Made by a program: the position numbers and the translations under genes. The notes beneath the pieces are model-generated. The model saw only the letters and a list, made by a program, of their open reading frames with translations. It ran no database searches and was not told the origin of the DNA. This document shows, piece by piece, positions 1-8,845 of a stretch of 64,000 bases of DNA. The stretch spans positions 286,593 through 350,592 of the forward strand of contig NZ_LMQL01000011.1 of NCBI RefSeq assembly GCF_001424545.1. The letters run 5' to 3'. Numbering within the stretch: the first letter of the stretch is position 1; every line of letters starts with the position of its first letter. This stretch comes from Ramlibacter sp. Leaf400. GTDB taxonomy: Bacteria; Pseudomonadota; Gammaproteobacteria; Burkholderiales; Burkholderiaceae_C.

Positions 1-138
1 CTGGACCTGAACGACCGGCTCTCGGGCCCGGGGCCCGGCGTGCTGCAGACGGTGATCGCCGTCGCGGACGACGGCACCGTGCTGGCCACGGCGGACGGCG
101 GCACGCTGGTCCTGCTGCGGCCCGCGAGCAGGCCCTGA
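1..138 (+). CDS. C-terminal end of an unidentified protein (partial)
   Basis: Only the last 45 codons are in the window. They read in frame 1 and end at a TGA at 136-138. The visible tail is rich in short beta-strand-like Val/Leu/Thr segments with Ala-Asp-Gly-Gly turns, as in the last blade of a beta-propeller (YCF48/BNR-like) protein. That is a guess from composition; no catalytic motif is present. The frame is open from the first base, so the gene begins outside the window. It runs convergently to the leftward gene that ends at 176. Confidence 0.5.
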   Translation: MDLNDRLSGPGPGVLQTVIAVADDGTVLATADGGTLVLLRPASRP

Positions 139-175
139 GGCGGGGCAGCGTTCCGGGCACGACCGGCCCTGCCGG

Positions 176-871
176 CTAGTCGCGCAGCACGTGCAGCACG
201 TGCGAGTTGAACTCGCGCGCGTACAGCACGCCGGCCACCACCGCCGCCGCGATGGCGAAGGCCAGCGGCGAGAAGAACCAGGCCAGCGCGGCGAAAGAGA
301 AGTAGTAGGCGCGGATGCCGTCGTTGAAGGTCTCCGCGGCCATCCCGACCAGCTTGCCGGCGCGCGTGGCCACGTGCTCGCGGTCGGCATGGCCCTCCGT
401 GAAGGCGCGCGGCTCGGGCATCGAGCCCAGCACCAGCGCGGCGAAGGTGTACTGCCGCATCGACCAGGTGAAGCGGAAGAAGGCGAACACGAAGATCGCC
501 ATCACGGACAGCACCTTGATCTCGAACACCAGCATCGTGGTGCGGGCGGCGAACGGGATCTCGCGCACGAACTCGGCGGCCTTGTCGGTGGTGCCCAGCA
601 GGGCCAGCAGGCCGCCGATGATGATCAGCGTGGCGGAGGCGAAGAACGAGGGGCTGGACGAGAGGCTCTGGATGATGATGCCGTCCAGCACGCGCGGGTC
701 GCGCGAGGTGGCCTGAAGCATCCAGCGGGTGCGCCAGCGGTTGGTGGTGGCCAGCAGCGTCGAGCCGCTGCGGCTCGCGCGGCGCGAGAACCAGGCGTAG
801 GCCACCCACACGGCCACGAACCAGATAGCGGCCAGCCAGTCGGCCAGGGACAGGATGGCGAGCAGGTTCAT
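176..871 (-). CDS. DUF599 family membrane protein
   Basis: A 231-residue integral membrane protein of the DUF599 family, whose function is unknown. Hydrophobic segments lie near residues 5-22, 75-95, 113-133 and 195-220. The start at 871 (MNLLAILSLADW) is preferred over an in-frame extension to 967, because the 32 extra residues are Arg/Pro/Ser-rich and overlap the end of the upstream pirin gene. It is the last gene of a leftward group of five (3676 to 176), with 22 bases separating it from the pirin stop. Family assignment is from the sequence pattern of the membrane segments and the length. Confidence 0.75.
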   Translation of the reverse strand: MNLLAILSLADWLAAIWFVAVWVAYAWFSRRASRSGSTLLATTNRWRTRWMLQATSRDPRVLDGIIIQSLSSSPSFFASATLIIIGGLLALLGTTDKAAEFVREIPFAARTTMLVFEIKVLSVMAIFVFAFFRFTWSMRQYTFAALVLGSMPEPRAFTEGHADREHVATRAGKLVGMAAETFNDGIRAYYFSFAALAWFFSPLAFAIAAAVVAGVLYAREFNSHVLHVLRD

Positions 872-893
872 GCCGGCATCATAGGAGCCGTGC

Positions 894-1781
894 TCAGGAC
901 ATCGGCTCGGGCGGCGTGAAGCGCGTCGCGGGCAGCGGGATGAACTCCGTCTCCCCGGGCACCGCATCGAAGCGTTGCGCGGCCCAGTCGTCGCTGGCCT
1001 GCAGGATGCGCTCCTTGCGGCTGGAGACGAAGTTCCAGTACATGAACCGCGGGCCGACGGTCTCGCCGCCGACCACGACGAAGCGCGCCGGGCCGGCCGC
1101 CTCGATGCGGACGCTGCGCCCCGGCTCCAGCACCAGCATCTGGTGCGCCGTCATCGCCTCGCCGTCCAGGCGCAGCTCGCCCGAGATCGGGTAGACCGCC
1201 AGTTCCGGCGCCAGGGGCGGCAGCTCCAGCACGCCGCCGGGCAGCGCGAAGTCGAGATAGAGCGTGGGCGACGCCGGCTGCACCGGCGAACGCACGCCCA
1301 GCGCCTCGCCCACCAGCACGCGCGCCTTCGCGGGCCCGAAGGCGACTTCGGGGATGTCGGCCGCCGCCGCGTGCACGAAGGACGGCTCGACCTCTTCCTT
1401 CTCCTCGGGCAGCGCCACCCACAGCTGCAGGCCGTGGTTGACGAAGCTGCGGTCGCGAAGGTGGTCGGGCTTGCGCTCGGAATGCACGATGCCGCGGCCG
1501 GCCGTCATCCAGTTGACCGCGCCGGGCTCGATCAGCTGCTCGGTGCCCAGGCTGTCGCGGTGCATCATCGCGCCCTCGAACAGGTAGGTCACCGTGGCCA
1601 GGCCGATGTGCGGGTGCGGCCGCACGTCGTGCAGCTCGCCCGGGTGCTCGGTCACCGGGCCGAAATGGTCGAAGAAGACGAAGGGCCCGACGCTGCGCCG
1701 GCGCGCGGCCGGCAGCAGGCGGCGGACCTTGAATCCGCCCCCCAGGTCCTTCTCGTGTCCGGAGAGCTGCTGCGCGGCCAT
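894..1781 (-). CDS. Pirin family protein
   Basis: A 295-residue pirin of the bicupin fold. The N-terminal cupin carries the usual metal-ligand pattern: HPHIGLATVTY near residues 56-66, and HSE near 101-103, within the conserved AGRGIVHSE stretch. Pirins bind Fe(II) or a related metal; some act as quercetin 2,3-dioxygenases and others as redox-sensing co-regulators, and sequence alone does not say which. It follows the flavodoxin gene by 13 bases and precedes the DUF599 gene, so co-transcription is likely. It belongs to a different pirin subgroup from the shorter protein at 2975-3676 in the same group. Confidence 0.9.
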   Translation of the reverse strand: MAAQQLSGHEKDLGGGFKVRRLLPAARRRSVGPFVFFDHFGPVTEHPGELHDVRPHPHIGLATVTYLFEGAMMHRDSLGTEQLIEPGAVNWMTAGRGIVHSERKPDHLRDRSFVNHGLQLWVALPEEKEEVEPSFVHAAAADIPEVAFGPAKARVLVGEALGVRSPVQPASPTLYLDFALPGGVLELPPLAPELAVYPISGELRLDGEAMTAHQMLVLEPGRSVRIEAAGPARFVVVGGETVGPRFMYWNFVSSRKERILQASDDWAAQRFDAVPGETEFIPLPATRFTPPEPMS

Positions 1782-1794
1782 GGTGGGCTCCTTC

Positions 1795-2352
1795 CTACTT
1801 GCGTGTCCAGCGGGCGGCCGTCTGCGCGACGCGCTGCCCGAAGGCCTCGGCGAACCGCAGGTCGCCCTCGAACATGTCCTTGGGCGAGGCGTCCGAAGGC
1901 GACACCGACGCGGCGCCGCTCCACACGCCCAGCCAGTTGAGGTCGTCGCGGGTCGACGCCTTGGCGTTGGCGGGCATCATGCCGGTGCCCACCCACACGC
2001 CGCCGTGCTGCATGGCCAGGGTGATGAAGTAGTTCAGCGTGCTCGTCTTGTCGCCGATCGTGCTGGCGCTGTTGGTGAAGCCGGCGAACAGCTTGTCCTT
2101 CCAGGCCGAGGCGTACCAGGGCTTGGACGAGGCGTCCGCGAACTTCTTGAACTGCCAGCTCGGGCCGCCCATGTAGGTGGGCGAGCCGAACACGATGGCG
2201 TCCGCCCCGGCCAGCTGCTCCCAGGCGCCTTCGGGCAGGTTGCCGTCGGCGTCGATGGCGATCAGCTGGGCGCCCGCGCCCTCCGCCACGGCTTGCGCCT
2301 GGCGCTGGGTGTGGCCGTAGCCCGAGTGGTAGACGACTGCGATGTTGGCCAT
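1795..2352 (-). CDS. Flavodoxin family protein (WrbA-like NAD(P)H:quinone reductase)
   Basis: A 185-residue flavodoxin-fold protein. The N-terminal VVYHSGYGHT supplies the phosphate loop for FMN at residues 5-14, and FGSPTYMGGPSWQFK (around 54-68) is the second FMN loop typical of the WrbA/NADPH-dependent FMN reductase group. It probably carries out two-electron reduction of quinones in the cytoplasm. It lies between DoxX and a pirin in the leftward group, a grouping that suggests defence against quinones or electrophiles. The ATG at 2352 is the first in frame. The exact subfamily (WrbA or a general flavodoxin) is not settled. Confidence 0.88.
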   Translation of the reverse strand: MANIAVVYHSGYGHTQRQAQAVAEGAGAQLIAIDADGNLPEGAWEQLAGADAIVFGSPTYMGGPSWQFKKFADASSKPWYASAWKDKLFAGFTNSASTIGDKTSTLNYFITLAMQHGGVWVGTGMMPANAKASTRDDLNWLGVWSGAASVSPSDASPKDMFEGDLRFAEAFGQRVAQTAARWTRK

Positions 2353-2436
2353 GGTGGCGGGTGACTTCTGAAGGGGGTGGAAGAAGAGAAATCCCGGGCG
2401 CGGCGCCGGCGTTCGCGGCCGGCACCCGCCCTTCGA

Positions 2437-2895
2437 TCAGACGCGCTTGCGGCCGTCGATGCTCCAGGCGCCGGGGCCGAACGCGTAGACGAACAGCAGG
2501 CCGCCCAGCACGGCGAGGTTCTTCCAGAAGGCCTGCTTCTGCATCATCTGCTGCGCCTCGGGCATGGCCCAGAAGTTGTGGAACAGCGGCGTGATGACGG
2601 CCAGGAAGACCGCCAGGCCCAGCGCGGCCCAGCGCGCCTTCAGGCCGACCAGCAGCAGCAGGCCCAGGCCCAGTTCCGCCACGATGGCGATGGCGGCGCA
2701 GACCTCGGGCAGCGGGATGCCCTTGGAGGCGATGTAGCCCGTCACGCCGGCGAAGCCCGCGATCTTGGAGAAACCCGACGGGATGAACAGCCAGGACAGC
2801 AGGATGCGCCCGACGAGGGTGGCCACGTCCTGCGTGCCGGTGGTGCCGGCGAGGGCGGTGTTGGTGCCGTAGGGGCTGGTACTGGTGGTGCTCAT
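2437..2895 (-). CDS. DoxX family inner-membrane protein (YqjF-like)
   Basis: A 152-residue protein with four predicted membrane helices, after a 25-residue Ser/Thr-rich N-terminus. The DoxX signature is seen as GRILLSWLFIPSGFSKI near residues 29-44. The start at 2895 (MSTTSTSPYG) is chosen because the longer open frame to 3225 lies on top of the upstream pirin gene. In E. coli the DoxX protein YqjF responds to nitroaromatic breakdown products through the LysR regulator YhaJ. Here a DoxX gene lies in the same leftward group as a YhaK-type pirin, beside a LysR gene. The biochemical role of DoxX proteins is not firmly known. Confidence 0.87.
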   Translation of the reverse strand: MSTTSTSPYGTNTALAGTTGTQDVATLVGRILLSWLFIPSGFSKIAGFAGVTGYIASKGIPLPEVCAAIAIVAELGLGLLLLVGLKARWAALGLAVFLAVITPLFHNFWAMPEAQQMMQKQAFWKNLAVLGGLLFVYAFGPGAWSIDGRKRV

Positions 2896-2974
2896 GGTCG
2901 TTTCTCCGAACGGATGGTGATGGGAATGGTTGGAAGTCAGCCGGCGGAAACGGTTCCCGCCGGCTCCGGGGTCG

Positions 2975-3676
2975 TCAGGGCTCCAGGTCGAACACCAGCA
3001 CTTCGGCGTCGCGACCCTGGTCCAGGCGCACCCGGGTTTCATTGTCGAGCAGGGCGGCGTCGCCTGCACGCAGCGGCTTGCCATTGACCTGCAGCTCGCC
3101 GCGCACCAGGTGCACGTAGCCCTTGCGGCCGCTGGCCAGCTGCAGTTCGGCGGATTCGTCGCCGTCGAACAGGCCGGCGTAGAGCCGTGCGCTGGCATGC
3201 ACCTTGACCGAGCCTTCGGCGCCATCGGGCGAAGCCACCAGGCGCAGCCGGCCGCGCTTTTCCTCGTCGGCGAAGGTCTTCTGCTCGTAGCTGGGCGGGA
3301 TGCCGCGCACGTCGGGTTCGATCCAGATCTGCAGGAAGTGCGTGGTCTGGCCTTCCGCGTGGTTGAACTCGCTGTGCCGCACGCCGGTGCCCGCGCTCAT
3401 CCGCTGCACGTCCCCGGGCGGGATGCCCTTGACGTTGCCCATGCTGTCCTGGTGCGCCAGGTTGCCCTGGAGCACGTAGCTGATGATCTCCATGTCGCGG
3501 TGGCCATGGGTGCCGAAGCCGGTGCCGGGGGCGATCCGGTCCTCGTTGATGACGCGCAGGTTGCCCCAGCCCATGTGCTCGGGGTCGTGGTAGTTGGCGA
3601 AGGAAAAGCTGTGGTGGGAGTCGAGCCAGCCGTGGTCGGCGTGGCCGCGTTCCTGGGACTTGCGGAGGGTCAGCAT
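2975..3676 (-). CDS. Pirin family protein (YhaK type)
   Basis: A 233-residue bicupin pirin that begins MLTLRKSQERGHADHGWLDS, close to the YhaK pattern. Metal ligands are visible as THGHRDME (around 57-64) and VRHSEFNH (around 99-106). It is the first gene of the leftward group pirin, DoxX, flavodoxin, pirin, DUF599. It is divergent from a LysR gene, with a candidate operator 77 bases upstream of its start. In E. coli yhaK lies next to the LysR gene yhaJ, and YhaK is sensitive to oxidants and nitrosative stress. The substrate or partner here is not known. Confidence 0.9.
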   Translation of the reverse strand: MLTLRKSQERGHADHGWLDSHHSFSFANYHDPEHMGWGNLRVINEDRIAPGTGFGTHGHRDMEIISYVLQGNLAHQDSMGNVKGIPPGDVQRMSAGTGVRHSEFNHAEGQTTHFLQIWIEPDVRGIPPSYEQKTFADEEKRGRLRLVASPDGAEGSVKVHASARLYAGLFDGDESAELQLASGRKGYVHLVRGELQVNGKPLRAGDAALLDNETRVRLDQGRDAEVLVFDLEP

Positions 3677-3752
3677 GTTGGGCTCCTTGGCTGGATCACG
3701 TCGTCGATGGAGTCAATGTAGGGGGCCTGACCTGCGTCATGCACCGGCGCGC

Positions 3753-3771
3753 TTTGATGGCATCATTCAAA
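3753..3771. promoter_or_regulatory. Candidate LysR operator
   Basis: TTTGA and TCAAA form perfect 5-base arms around a 9-base centre that itself contains TGATGGCATCA. The layout fits the T-N11-A form of LysR-type binding sites. It lies between the divergent pirin (start 3676) and LysR (start 3889) genes. Placement and symmetry support it; binding is an inference. Confidence 0.45.
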
Positions 3772-3783
3772 AAAACTGAACGC

Positions 3784-3881
3784 CCGTCGTCCCCGCGCAG
3801 GCGGGGACCCACCGCAGCGCGGCGGCGCTCAGCCCATCAGACACGGAAGCACTGGATTCCCGCCTCCGCGGGAATGACGAC
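3784..3881. repeat. Interspersed palindromic repeat, copy 1
   Basis: Two oppositely oriented units (a GTCCCCGCGCAGGCGGGGAC type and a GATTCCCGCCTCCGCGGGAATGACG type) flank a variable centre. The right end stops 8 bases before the LysR start codon, so the repeat lies between that gene and any upstream promoter. It also creates a false N-terminal extension of the LysR reading frame. Confidence 0.9.
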
Positions 3882-3888
3882 GAGAAGC

Positions 3889-4842
3889 ATGCCCACCCCC
3901 CGCGAAGTCCTCACCCCCGAAGCGCTTTCGCTGCTGCAGACGGTGGCGCGCACCGGCAGCTTCGCCGGCGCGGCGCGCGAGATGGGGCTGGTGCCCAGCG
4001 CGGTCACCTACCGGGTGCGTCAGGTCGAGGACGCCCTGGACGCCCTGCTCTTCGACCGCGCCTCGCGCCAGGCGCGGCTCACCGAGGCCGGCGCCGAACT
4101 GCTGCGCGAAGGCGAGCGGCTGCTGGGGGAAGTTGACGCCGTGGCCAGCCGCGTGCGCCGCGTCGCCACCGGCTGGGAGTCTCAGCTCACGATCGCGGTG
4201 GATGCCATCGTCTCCTGCGGCACGGTGATGGAGCTGGCGCAGGCCTTCTTCGAGGTGGCGCCCCACACCCGGCTGCGGCTGCGCGACGAGGCGCTCTCCG
4301 GCACGCTGGCGGCGCTCACCAGCGGCGGCGCCGACCTGGCGCTGGGCGTGTCCATGGTGGAGCACGGCACGGCCAGCGGGCTGCACGCGCGGCCGCTCGA
4401 GGAGATCGGCTTCGTGTTCGCCGTCGCGCCGCACCACCCGGTGGCGGCGTTGCCCGAGCCGATCAGTGACGAGACCATGCAGAAGTACCGTGCGGTGGCG
4501 GTGGCCGACTCGGTGCAGCAGGGCACCGGCCTCACCCTGGGCCTGCTGGCCGGCCAGGAGGTCTTCACCGTGCCCACCATGGTCGCCAAGCTCGACGCGC
4601 AGCTGCGCGGCCTGGGCGCCGGCTTCCTGCCCGAGCCCATGGCCCGCCCCTACCTGGAGACGGGGCGGCTGGTGGCCAAGCAGGTGCAGCGGCCGCCGCG
4701 GCTGCTGCGTCCCAGCTACGCGTGGCGCGAAACCGGTCCGCTGGGCCCCGGCCGCGGGCTGCGCTGGTGGCTGCAGCAGCTGGAGAGCCCGGCCACCCGC
4801 CACGCCCTGTTGGACCGCCACACCAGCGCGCTGACGGGCTGA
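3889..4842 (+). CDS. LysR family transcriptional regulator (YhaJ-like context)
   Basis: A 317-residue LysR regulator. The N-terminal winged helix-turn-helix is clear (LSLLQTVARTGSFAGAAREMG, followed by SAVTYRVRQVEDALDALLFDR and the LTEAG wing). The effector domain follows from about residue 90. The start at 3889 (MPTPREVLTPEA) is chosen because the upstream extension is a translated intergenic repeat. GAGAAG just before the ATG is a weak ribosome site. It is divergent from the pirin/DoxX/flavodoxin genes and is their likely regulator, parallel to E. coli YhaJ, which controls yqjF and lies next to yhaK. The effector is unknown. Confidence 0.9.
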   Translation: MPTPREVLTPEALSLLQTVARTGSFAGAAREMGLVPSAVTYRVRQVEDALDALLFDRASRQARLTEAGAELLREGERLLGEVDAVASRVRRVATGWESQLTIAVDAIVSCGTVMELAQAFFEVAPHTRLRLRDEALSGTLAALTSGGADLALGVSMVEHGTASGLHARPLEEIGFVFAVAPHHPVAALPEPISDETMQKYRAVAVADSVQQGTGLTLGLLAGQEVFTVPTMVAKLDAQLRGLGAGFLPEPMARPYLETGRLVAKQVQRPPRLLRPSYAWRETGPLGPGRGLRWWLQQLESPATRHALLDRHTSALTG

Positions 4843-4858
4843 TGCCACAATGCGCGCG

Positions 4859-5926
4859 ATGCCCACCCCCCGCGCGACGAAGACTTCCACCCCCCGACGC
4901 TTCGCCGTCGTCGGCGCCGGCCTGGCCGGCATCAGCTGCGCCCGCACCCTGCGCGAGGCCGGCCACGAGGTGACGCTGCTGGAGCAGTCCGGCACCGTGG
5001 GCGGGCGCATGACCAGCCGCCAGAGCACTTTCGGCAGCTTCGACGCCGGCGCCCAGTACTTCACCGTGCGCGACACGCGCTTCCAGCAGGCGCTGGACAC
5101 GGCGCCGCAGTCCTTCCGTCCCTGGAGCGCCAACGCCGTCCGCGTGCTGGACCCGCTCGGCCGGGTGGCCGAGGCCTCCTTGCCCAAGCCGGAGCGGCAC
5201 TGGGTCGGCACGCCGTCCATGGATGCGCTGCCGCGCGAGTGGGCCGAACCGCTGAAGGCCGGCGGCCGGGTCGAGTTCGACACGCAGGTCGAGCGCATCG
5301 AGACCGACGCGCTCGACCCCAAGCGCTGGCAGTTGCGAACCAGCGGCGCCGGCGACGCGCTGCGGGTGCACCCCGGCTTCGACGCGGTGCTGCTCGCCAT
5401 CCCGGCGCCGCAGGCCGCCGCCCTGCTGGAGCGCTCGCGCCTGGCGCCGGCCTTCGTGCAGAAGCTGCGCGCGGTCGACATCGCGCCCTGCTGGACGCTG
5501 ATGCTGGCCTTCCCGCAGGCGGTGCAACCCGGCCTGCCGCACCTGGGCCCGCAGTGGAACGCCGCACTGAGCACGCACCACCGCATCGCCTGGCTGGCGC
5601 GCGAATCGTCCAAGCCGCAACGCGGCGCGGTCGAGCGCTGGACCGTGCAGGCCAGCCCCGCCTGGTCGACCGAGCACCTGGGCGACGACGAACAGCGCGT
5701 CGAGGCCAAGCTGCTCAAGGCCTTCGCCGAAGTGACCGGCATCCGCGCCCGGCCCAACCACACCGAGGTGCGGCGCTGGCGCCATGCCAAGACGCTGGCG
5801 CCGCTGGGCCAGTCGCACCTGTGGGACGCGCACATCGGCCTGGGCGCCTGCGGCGACTGGTGCCTGGGCCACCGCGTCGAGAACGCCTTCGTCTCGGGCC
5901 TGGAGCTGGCGCTGGCCGCGGCCTGA
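4859..5926 (+). CDS. NAD(P)/FAD-dependent oxidoreductase (renalase/amine-oxidase-like)
   Basis: About 355 residues. The N-terminal dinucleotide-binding loop [15 protein letters not shown] is followed by [12 protein letters not shown], the FAD-binding pattern of flavin amine oxidases and renalase-like proteins. The C-terminal [22 protein letters not shown] is the second FAD-contacting motif. The substrate is unknown. An in-frame ATG at 4850 also exists, but a CACAAT -10-like box overlaps it and ends 7 bases before the ATG at 4859, so the later start is preferred as a possibly leaderless one. The gene lies 11 bases upstream of gluQ and may be co-transcribed with it. Confidence 0.85.
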   Translation: MPTPRATKTSTPRRFAVVGAGLAGISCARTLREAGHEVTLLEQSGTVGGRMTSRQSTFGSFDAGAQYFTVRDTRFQQALDTAPQSFRPWSANAVRVLDPLGRVAEASLPKPERHWVGTPSMDALPREWAEPLKAGGRVEFDTQVERIETDALDPKRWQLRTSGAGDALRVHPGFDAVLLAIPAPQAAALLERSRLAPAFVQKLRAVDIAPCWTLMLAFPQAVQPGLPHLGPQWNAALSTHHRIAWLARESSKPQRGAVERWTVQASPAWSTEHLGDDEQRVEAKLLKAFAEVTGIRARPNHTEVRRWRHAKTLAPLGQSHLWDAHIGLGACGDWCLGHRVENAFVSGLELALAAA

Positions 5927-5937
5927 GTTCGCCAACC

Positions 5938-6819
5938 ATGGGCGCGCCGTACCGCGGGCGCTTCGCGCCCTCGCCCACCGGTCCGTTGCATGCGGGATCG
6001 CTGGTGGCCGCGCTGGCCAGCTGGCTCGACGCGCGCCGGCACGGCGGCGTCTGGGGCGTGCGCATCGAGGACGTGGACACGCCGCGCTGCGTGCCCGGCG
6101 CCGATCGCCTGATCCTGGAGCAGCTCGCGCGCTGCGGGCTGGTGTCCGACGCGCCCCCGGTGTGGCAGTCCGCGCGCAGTGCCCTCTACCGCTCGGCGCT
6201 GGACCGGCTGGTGGCGCAAGGCCGGGCCTACCCCTGCGCCTGCTCGCGCAAGGACATCGAGCAGGCGCTGGCGGCCCAGGGCCGGCCCCGCGTGCGCGGC
6301 CAGGAGGCGCCCTACCCCGGCACCTGCCGCGACGGCCTGCACGGCCGGCCGGCGCGCGCCTGGCGCCTTCGCGTGCCGGACGGCGTGGTGCACTGGCAGG
6401 ACCGCCGCCTGGGGCCACGGCAGCAGGACGTTTCGCACGAGGTCGGTGATTTCGTGCTGCTGCGCGCCGACGGCCTCTGGGCCTACCAGCTGGCCGTGGT
6501 GGTGGACGATGCCGACCAGGGCATCACGCACGTGGTGCGCGGCGAGGACCTGGCCGACAACACCGCGCGCCAGCTGCTGCTGCAGCGCGCGCTCGGGGTC
6601 GCCACGCCGTCCTACCTGCACGCGCCGCTGGTGCTGGGGGCCAACGGCGAGAAGCTGTCCAAGCAGAACGGCGCCCAGCCGCTGGACCTGGCCGAGCCGC
6701 TTCGGGCCCTGAACGAAGCCGCCGCGGTGCTCGGATTGCCGCCCCAGACGGGAGCCGTGGCCGCCGCCCTGGCCGCCTGGGTGGCCCGCTGGCCCTTTCT
6801 ACAATCCAGGGGTGACTGA
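5938..6819 (+). CDS. gluQ: Glutamyl-Q tRNA(Asp) synthetase
   Basis: 293 residues, the usual length for GluQ-RS, the truncated paralogue of glutamyl-tRNA synthetase that attaches glutamate to queuosine in tRNA(Asp). [18 protein letters not shown] at residues 6-23 contains the class I HIGH-like motif, and KLSKQ at 239-243 is the KMSKS equivalent. Cysteines in YPCACSR and YPGTC are the expected zinc ligands. There is no anticodon-binding domain, as in the family. The ATG at 5938 directly precedes the conserved GRFAPSPTG. The gene overlaps the trmB start by 8 bases. Confidence 0.95.
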   Translation: MGAPYRGRFAPSPTGPLHAGSLVAALASWLDARRHGGVWGVRIEDVDTPRCVPGADRLILEQLARCGLVSDAPPVWQSARSALYRSALDRLVAQGRAYPCACSRKDIEQALAAQGRPRVRGQEAPYPGTCRDGLHGRPARAWRLRVPDGVVHWQDRRLGPRQQDVSHEVGDFVLLRADGLWAYQLAVVVDDADQGITHVVRGEDLADNTARQLLLQRALGVATPSYLHAPLVLGANGEKLSKQNGAQPLDLAEPLRALNEAAAVLGLPPQTGAVAAALAAWVARWPFLQSRGD

Positions 6820-7528
6820 ACCCGGCCCGCCTCCCGCCGCCGGCACGCCCGAAGGCGTCCCGCATCCCCGCACCATCCGCAGCTTCGTTCGCCGCGCCGG
6901 CCGCACGACGACCGGCCAGGCGCGCGCGTTCGAGCAATTGGGCCCGCGCTTCCTCGTGCCCTTCCAGCCCGTGCCGCTGGACCTCGCCGCCGCCTTCGGC
7001 CGCGACGCGCCCACCATCCTGGAGATCGGCTTCGGCATGGGCGAGGCCACGGCCCACATCGCCGGGCTGATGCCGCACAAGAATTTCCTGTGCTGCGAGG
7101 TGCACGAGCCGGGCGTCGGCGCGCTCCTCAAGCGCATCGGCGAACTCGGGCTGGAGAACATCCGCATCGTGCAGCACGACGCGGTGGAAGTGCTCGACCG
7201 CATGCTGCGTCCGGCGACGCTGGACGGCGTGCATGTCTTCTTCCCCGACCCCTGGCACAAGCTGCGCCACAACAAGCGCCGCCTGATCCAGCCGCCCCTG
7301 GTGGCCAGGATCGCGGACCGCCTGCGCCCCGGCGGCTACATCCACTGCGCCACCGACTGGGAGCCGTACGCGCTGCAGATGCTGCAGGTGCTGGGCGACG
7401 AGCCGCGGCTGCGCAATAGCGCCGAAGGCTTCGCGCCGCGGCCCGACTATCGCCCGCTGACCAAGTTCGAGAACCGCGGCCTGCGGCTCGGGCACGGCGT
7501 GTGGGACGTGGTGTTCACCCGCGCGTGA
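6812..7528 (+). CDS. trmB: tRNA (guanine-N7-)-methyltransferase
   Basis: A 238-residue SAM-dependent methyltransferase that makes m7G46 in t[15 protein letters not shown] (around 69-80) is the SAM-binding loop. [17 protein letters not shown] (around 143-159) is the TrmB signature, and the conserved C-terminal [12 protein letters not shown] follows. The start is GTG at 6812, overlapping the gluQ stop. A TACAAT box at 6800-6805 ends 6 bases before this GTG, so the gene may also have its own promoter with a leaderless transcript. Confidence 0.96.
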   Translation: MTEPGPPPAAGTPEGVPHPRTIRSFVRRAGRTTTGQARAFEQLGPRFLVPFQPVPLDLAAAFGRDAPTILEIGFGMGEATAHIAGLMPHKNFLCCEVHEPGVGALLKRIGELGLENIRIVQHDAVEVLDRMLRPATLDGVHVFFPDPWHKLRHNKRRLIQPPLVARIADRLRPGGYIHCATDWEPYALQMLQVLGDEPRLRNSAEGFAPRPDYRPLTKFENRGLRLGHGVWDVVFTRA

Positions 7529-7575
7529 CGCGCGGTGGCACCGGACTTGCAGAAAGAGACGAGGAGGATTCCGAG

Positions 7576-8709
7576 ATGATGAAGAACGACCGCCGCCAGG
7601 CCCTGGGCGCCATGGGCGCGCTCGCCCTGCTGGCCGCCACCCCCTCGTGGGCGCAGGCGCGCCGCAGGATAGTGCTGGGCCAGTCGGTGCCGCTCACCGG
7701 CGCGGGCGACCAGATCGGCCTGGCCTTCGCGGCCGGCGCCAAGCTGTACTTCGACGCGTTCAACGGGGCGAAGAACAATCCGGGCTGGACCTTCGAACTG
7801 CGCCAGGTGGACGACGGCTACGACCCGGCCAGGGCCGCGGCCAACGCGAAGAAGCTGCTGGCCGACGGTGCCGACCTGCTGTTCGGCTTCGTGGGCACCG
7901 GCACCAGCGAAGCCGGCGCCGCGGTCGCTCGCGAGCAGGGCGCGCTGCTGTTCGCGCCCTTCGCCGCCTCCGACGCGCTGCGCGATCCGTCCGTCAACCA
8001 CGTCTTCCACGTGCGCCCCAGCCTCGCGGACGAGGCCTTCAAGATGGTGCGGCACTGCGCCACCCTCGGCCAGAACCGCATCGCCGTGGTGGCCGAGGAC
8101 GACGCCATGGGCCGGGCCGGCCTGGCCGCCGTCAACCAGGCGCTGCAGGAGTTGAAGCTGCCCCCGCTGGTGGGCTCGGCCATCGTGCCGGTCAACAGCG
8201 ACCGGGTCGACGCCGCGGTGGCGCAGCTGGCCAAGGTGCAGCCGCACGCCATCATCCAGGTGTCGCTGTTCAGCACCACCGCCGCCTTCATCCGCAAGAT
8301 GCGCAAGACCGGCTACGTGGGCGCGTTCATGAACTTCTCGGTGGTGGGCATCGATCCGCTCTTCGCCGCGCTGGGCAAGGAGATCAGCGGCGTGGTGGTC
8401 TCGCAGGTCGTGCCCTCGCCGCGCAGCTCGGCCACGCCCATCGTCAAGGAGTACCTGACGGCGATCGACAACTCGGACCAGACCGCCTCGTACGAGGGCC
8501 TGGAAGGCTTCATCGCGGCCAAGGCGCTGGGCGAGTCGGTGCGGCGTGCCGGTCGCAACGCCGACCGCGCCGCCCTGCAGAAGGCCATGGCCGGGATGGG
8601 CGACTACGACATCGGGGGCTTCCGCATCAACCTGCGCGCCGGCGTGCGCGATTCGGTGCGGACCATCGACCTGGTGACGATCACGGCCGACGGGAAAGTG
8701 GTGCGTTGA
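7576..8709 (+). CDS. ABC transporter substrate-binding protein, Liv (branched-chain amino acid) type
   Basis: A 377-residue periplasmic binding protein of the Leu/Ile/Val family. Residues 1-26 form a signal peptide (NDRRQALGAMGALALLAATPSWAQ), perhaps Tat-like because of the twin arginine. The mature part begins IVLGQSVPLTG, the usual first strand. No permease or ATPase gene is adjacent, so it is an orphan binding protein here. The ATG at 7576 is preceded by a strong GAGGAGG site. The ligand cannot be predicted; homologues bind amino acids, amides or aromatic acids. An interspersed repeat follows 2 bases after the stop. Confidence 0.88.
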   Translation: MMKNDRRQALGAMGALALLAATPSWAQARRRIVLGQSVPLTGAGDQIGLAFAAGAKLYFDAFNGAKNNPGWTFELRQVDDGYDPARAAANAKKLLADGADLLFGFVGTGTSEAGAAVAREQGALLFAPFAASDALRDPSVNHVFHVRPSLADEAFKMVRHCATLGQNRIAVVAEDDAMGRAGLAAVNQALQELKLPPLVGSAIVPVNSDRVDAAVAQLAKVQPHAIIQVSLFSTTAAFIRKMRKTGYVGAFMNFSVVGIDPLFAALGKEISGVVVSQVVPSPRSSATPIVKEYLTAIDNSDQTASYEGLEGFIAAKALGESVRRAGRNADRAALQKAMAGMGDYDIGGFRINLRAGVRDSVRTIDLVTITADGKVVR

Positions 8710-8710
8710 G

Positions 8711-8842
8711 CCGTCATTCCCGCGAAGGCGGGAATCCAGGGCTTCCGCCTCCAACCCGCATCCGCAGGCGCGCTGCGCTGGATTCCCGCCTCCGCGGGAA
8801 TGACGAGATTCACCTGCATTCCCGCCTCCGCGGGAATGACGG
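8711..8842. repeat. Interspersed palindromic repeat, copy 2 (with an extra half unit)
   Basis: A forward CGTCATTCCCGCGAAGGCGGGAAT unit at 8712-8735 faces an inverted unit near 8780-8805. A second inverted unit is at 8818-8842. The element fills the space between two convergent genes and may act as a weak bidirectional barrier, but no T-run is seen. Confidence 0.9.
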
Positions 8843-8845
8843 GAC

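Noticed and set aside
3739..3888. Longer N-terminus for the LysR protein
   Set aside because: The 50 extra codons are a translation of the intergenic repeat (Arg-rich, with a WIPASAGMT-type segment seen in other translated copies) and precede the normal LysR start.
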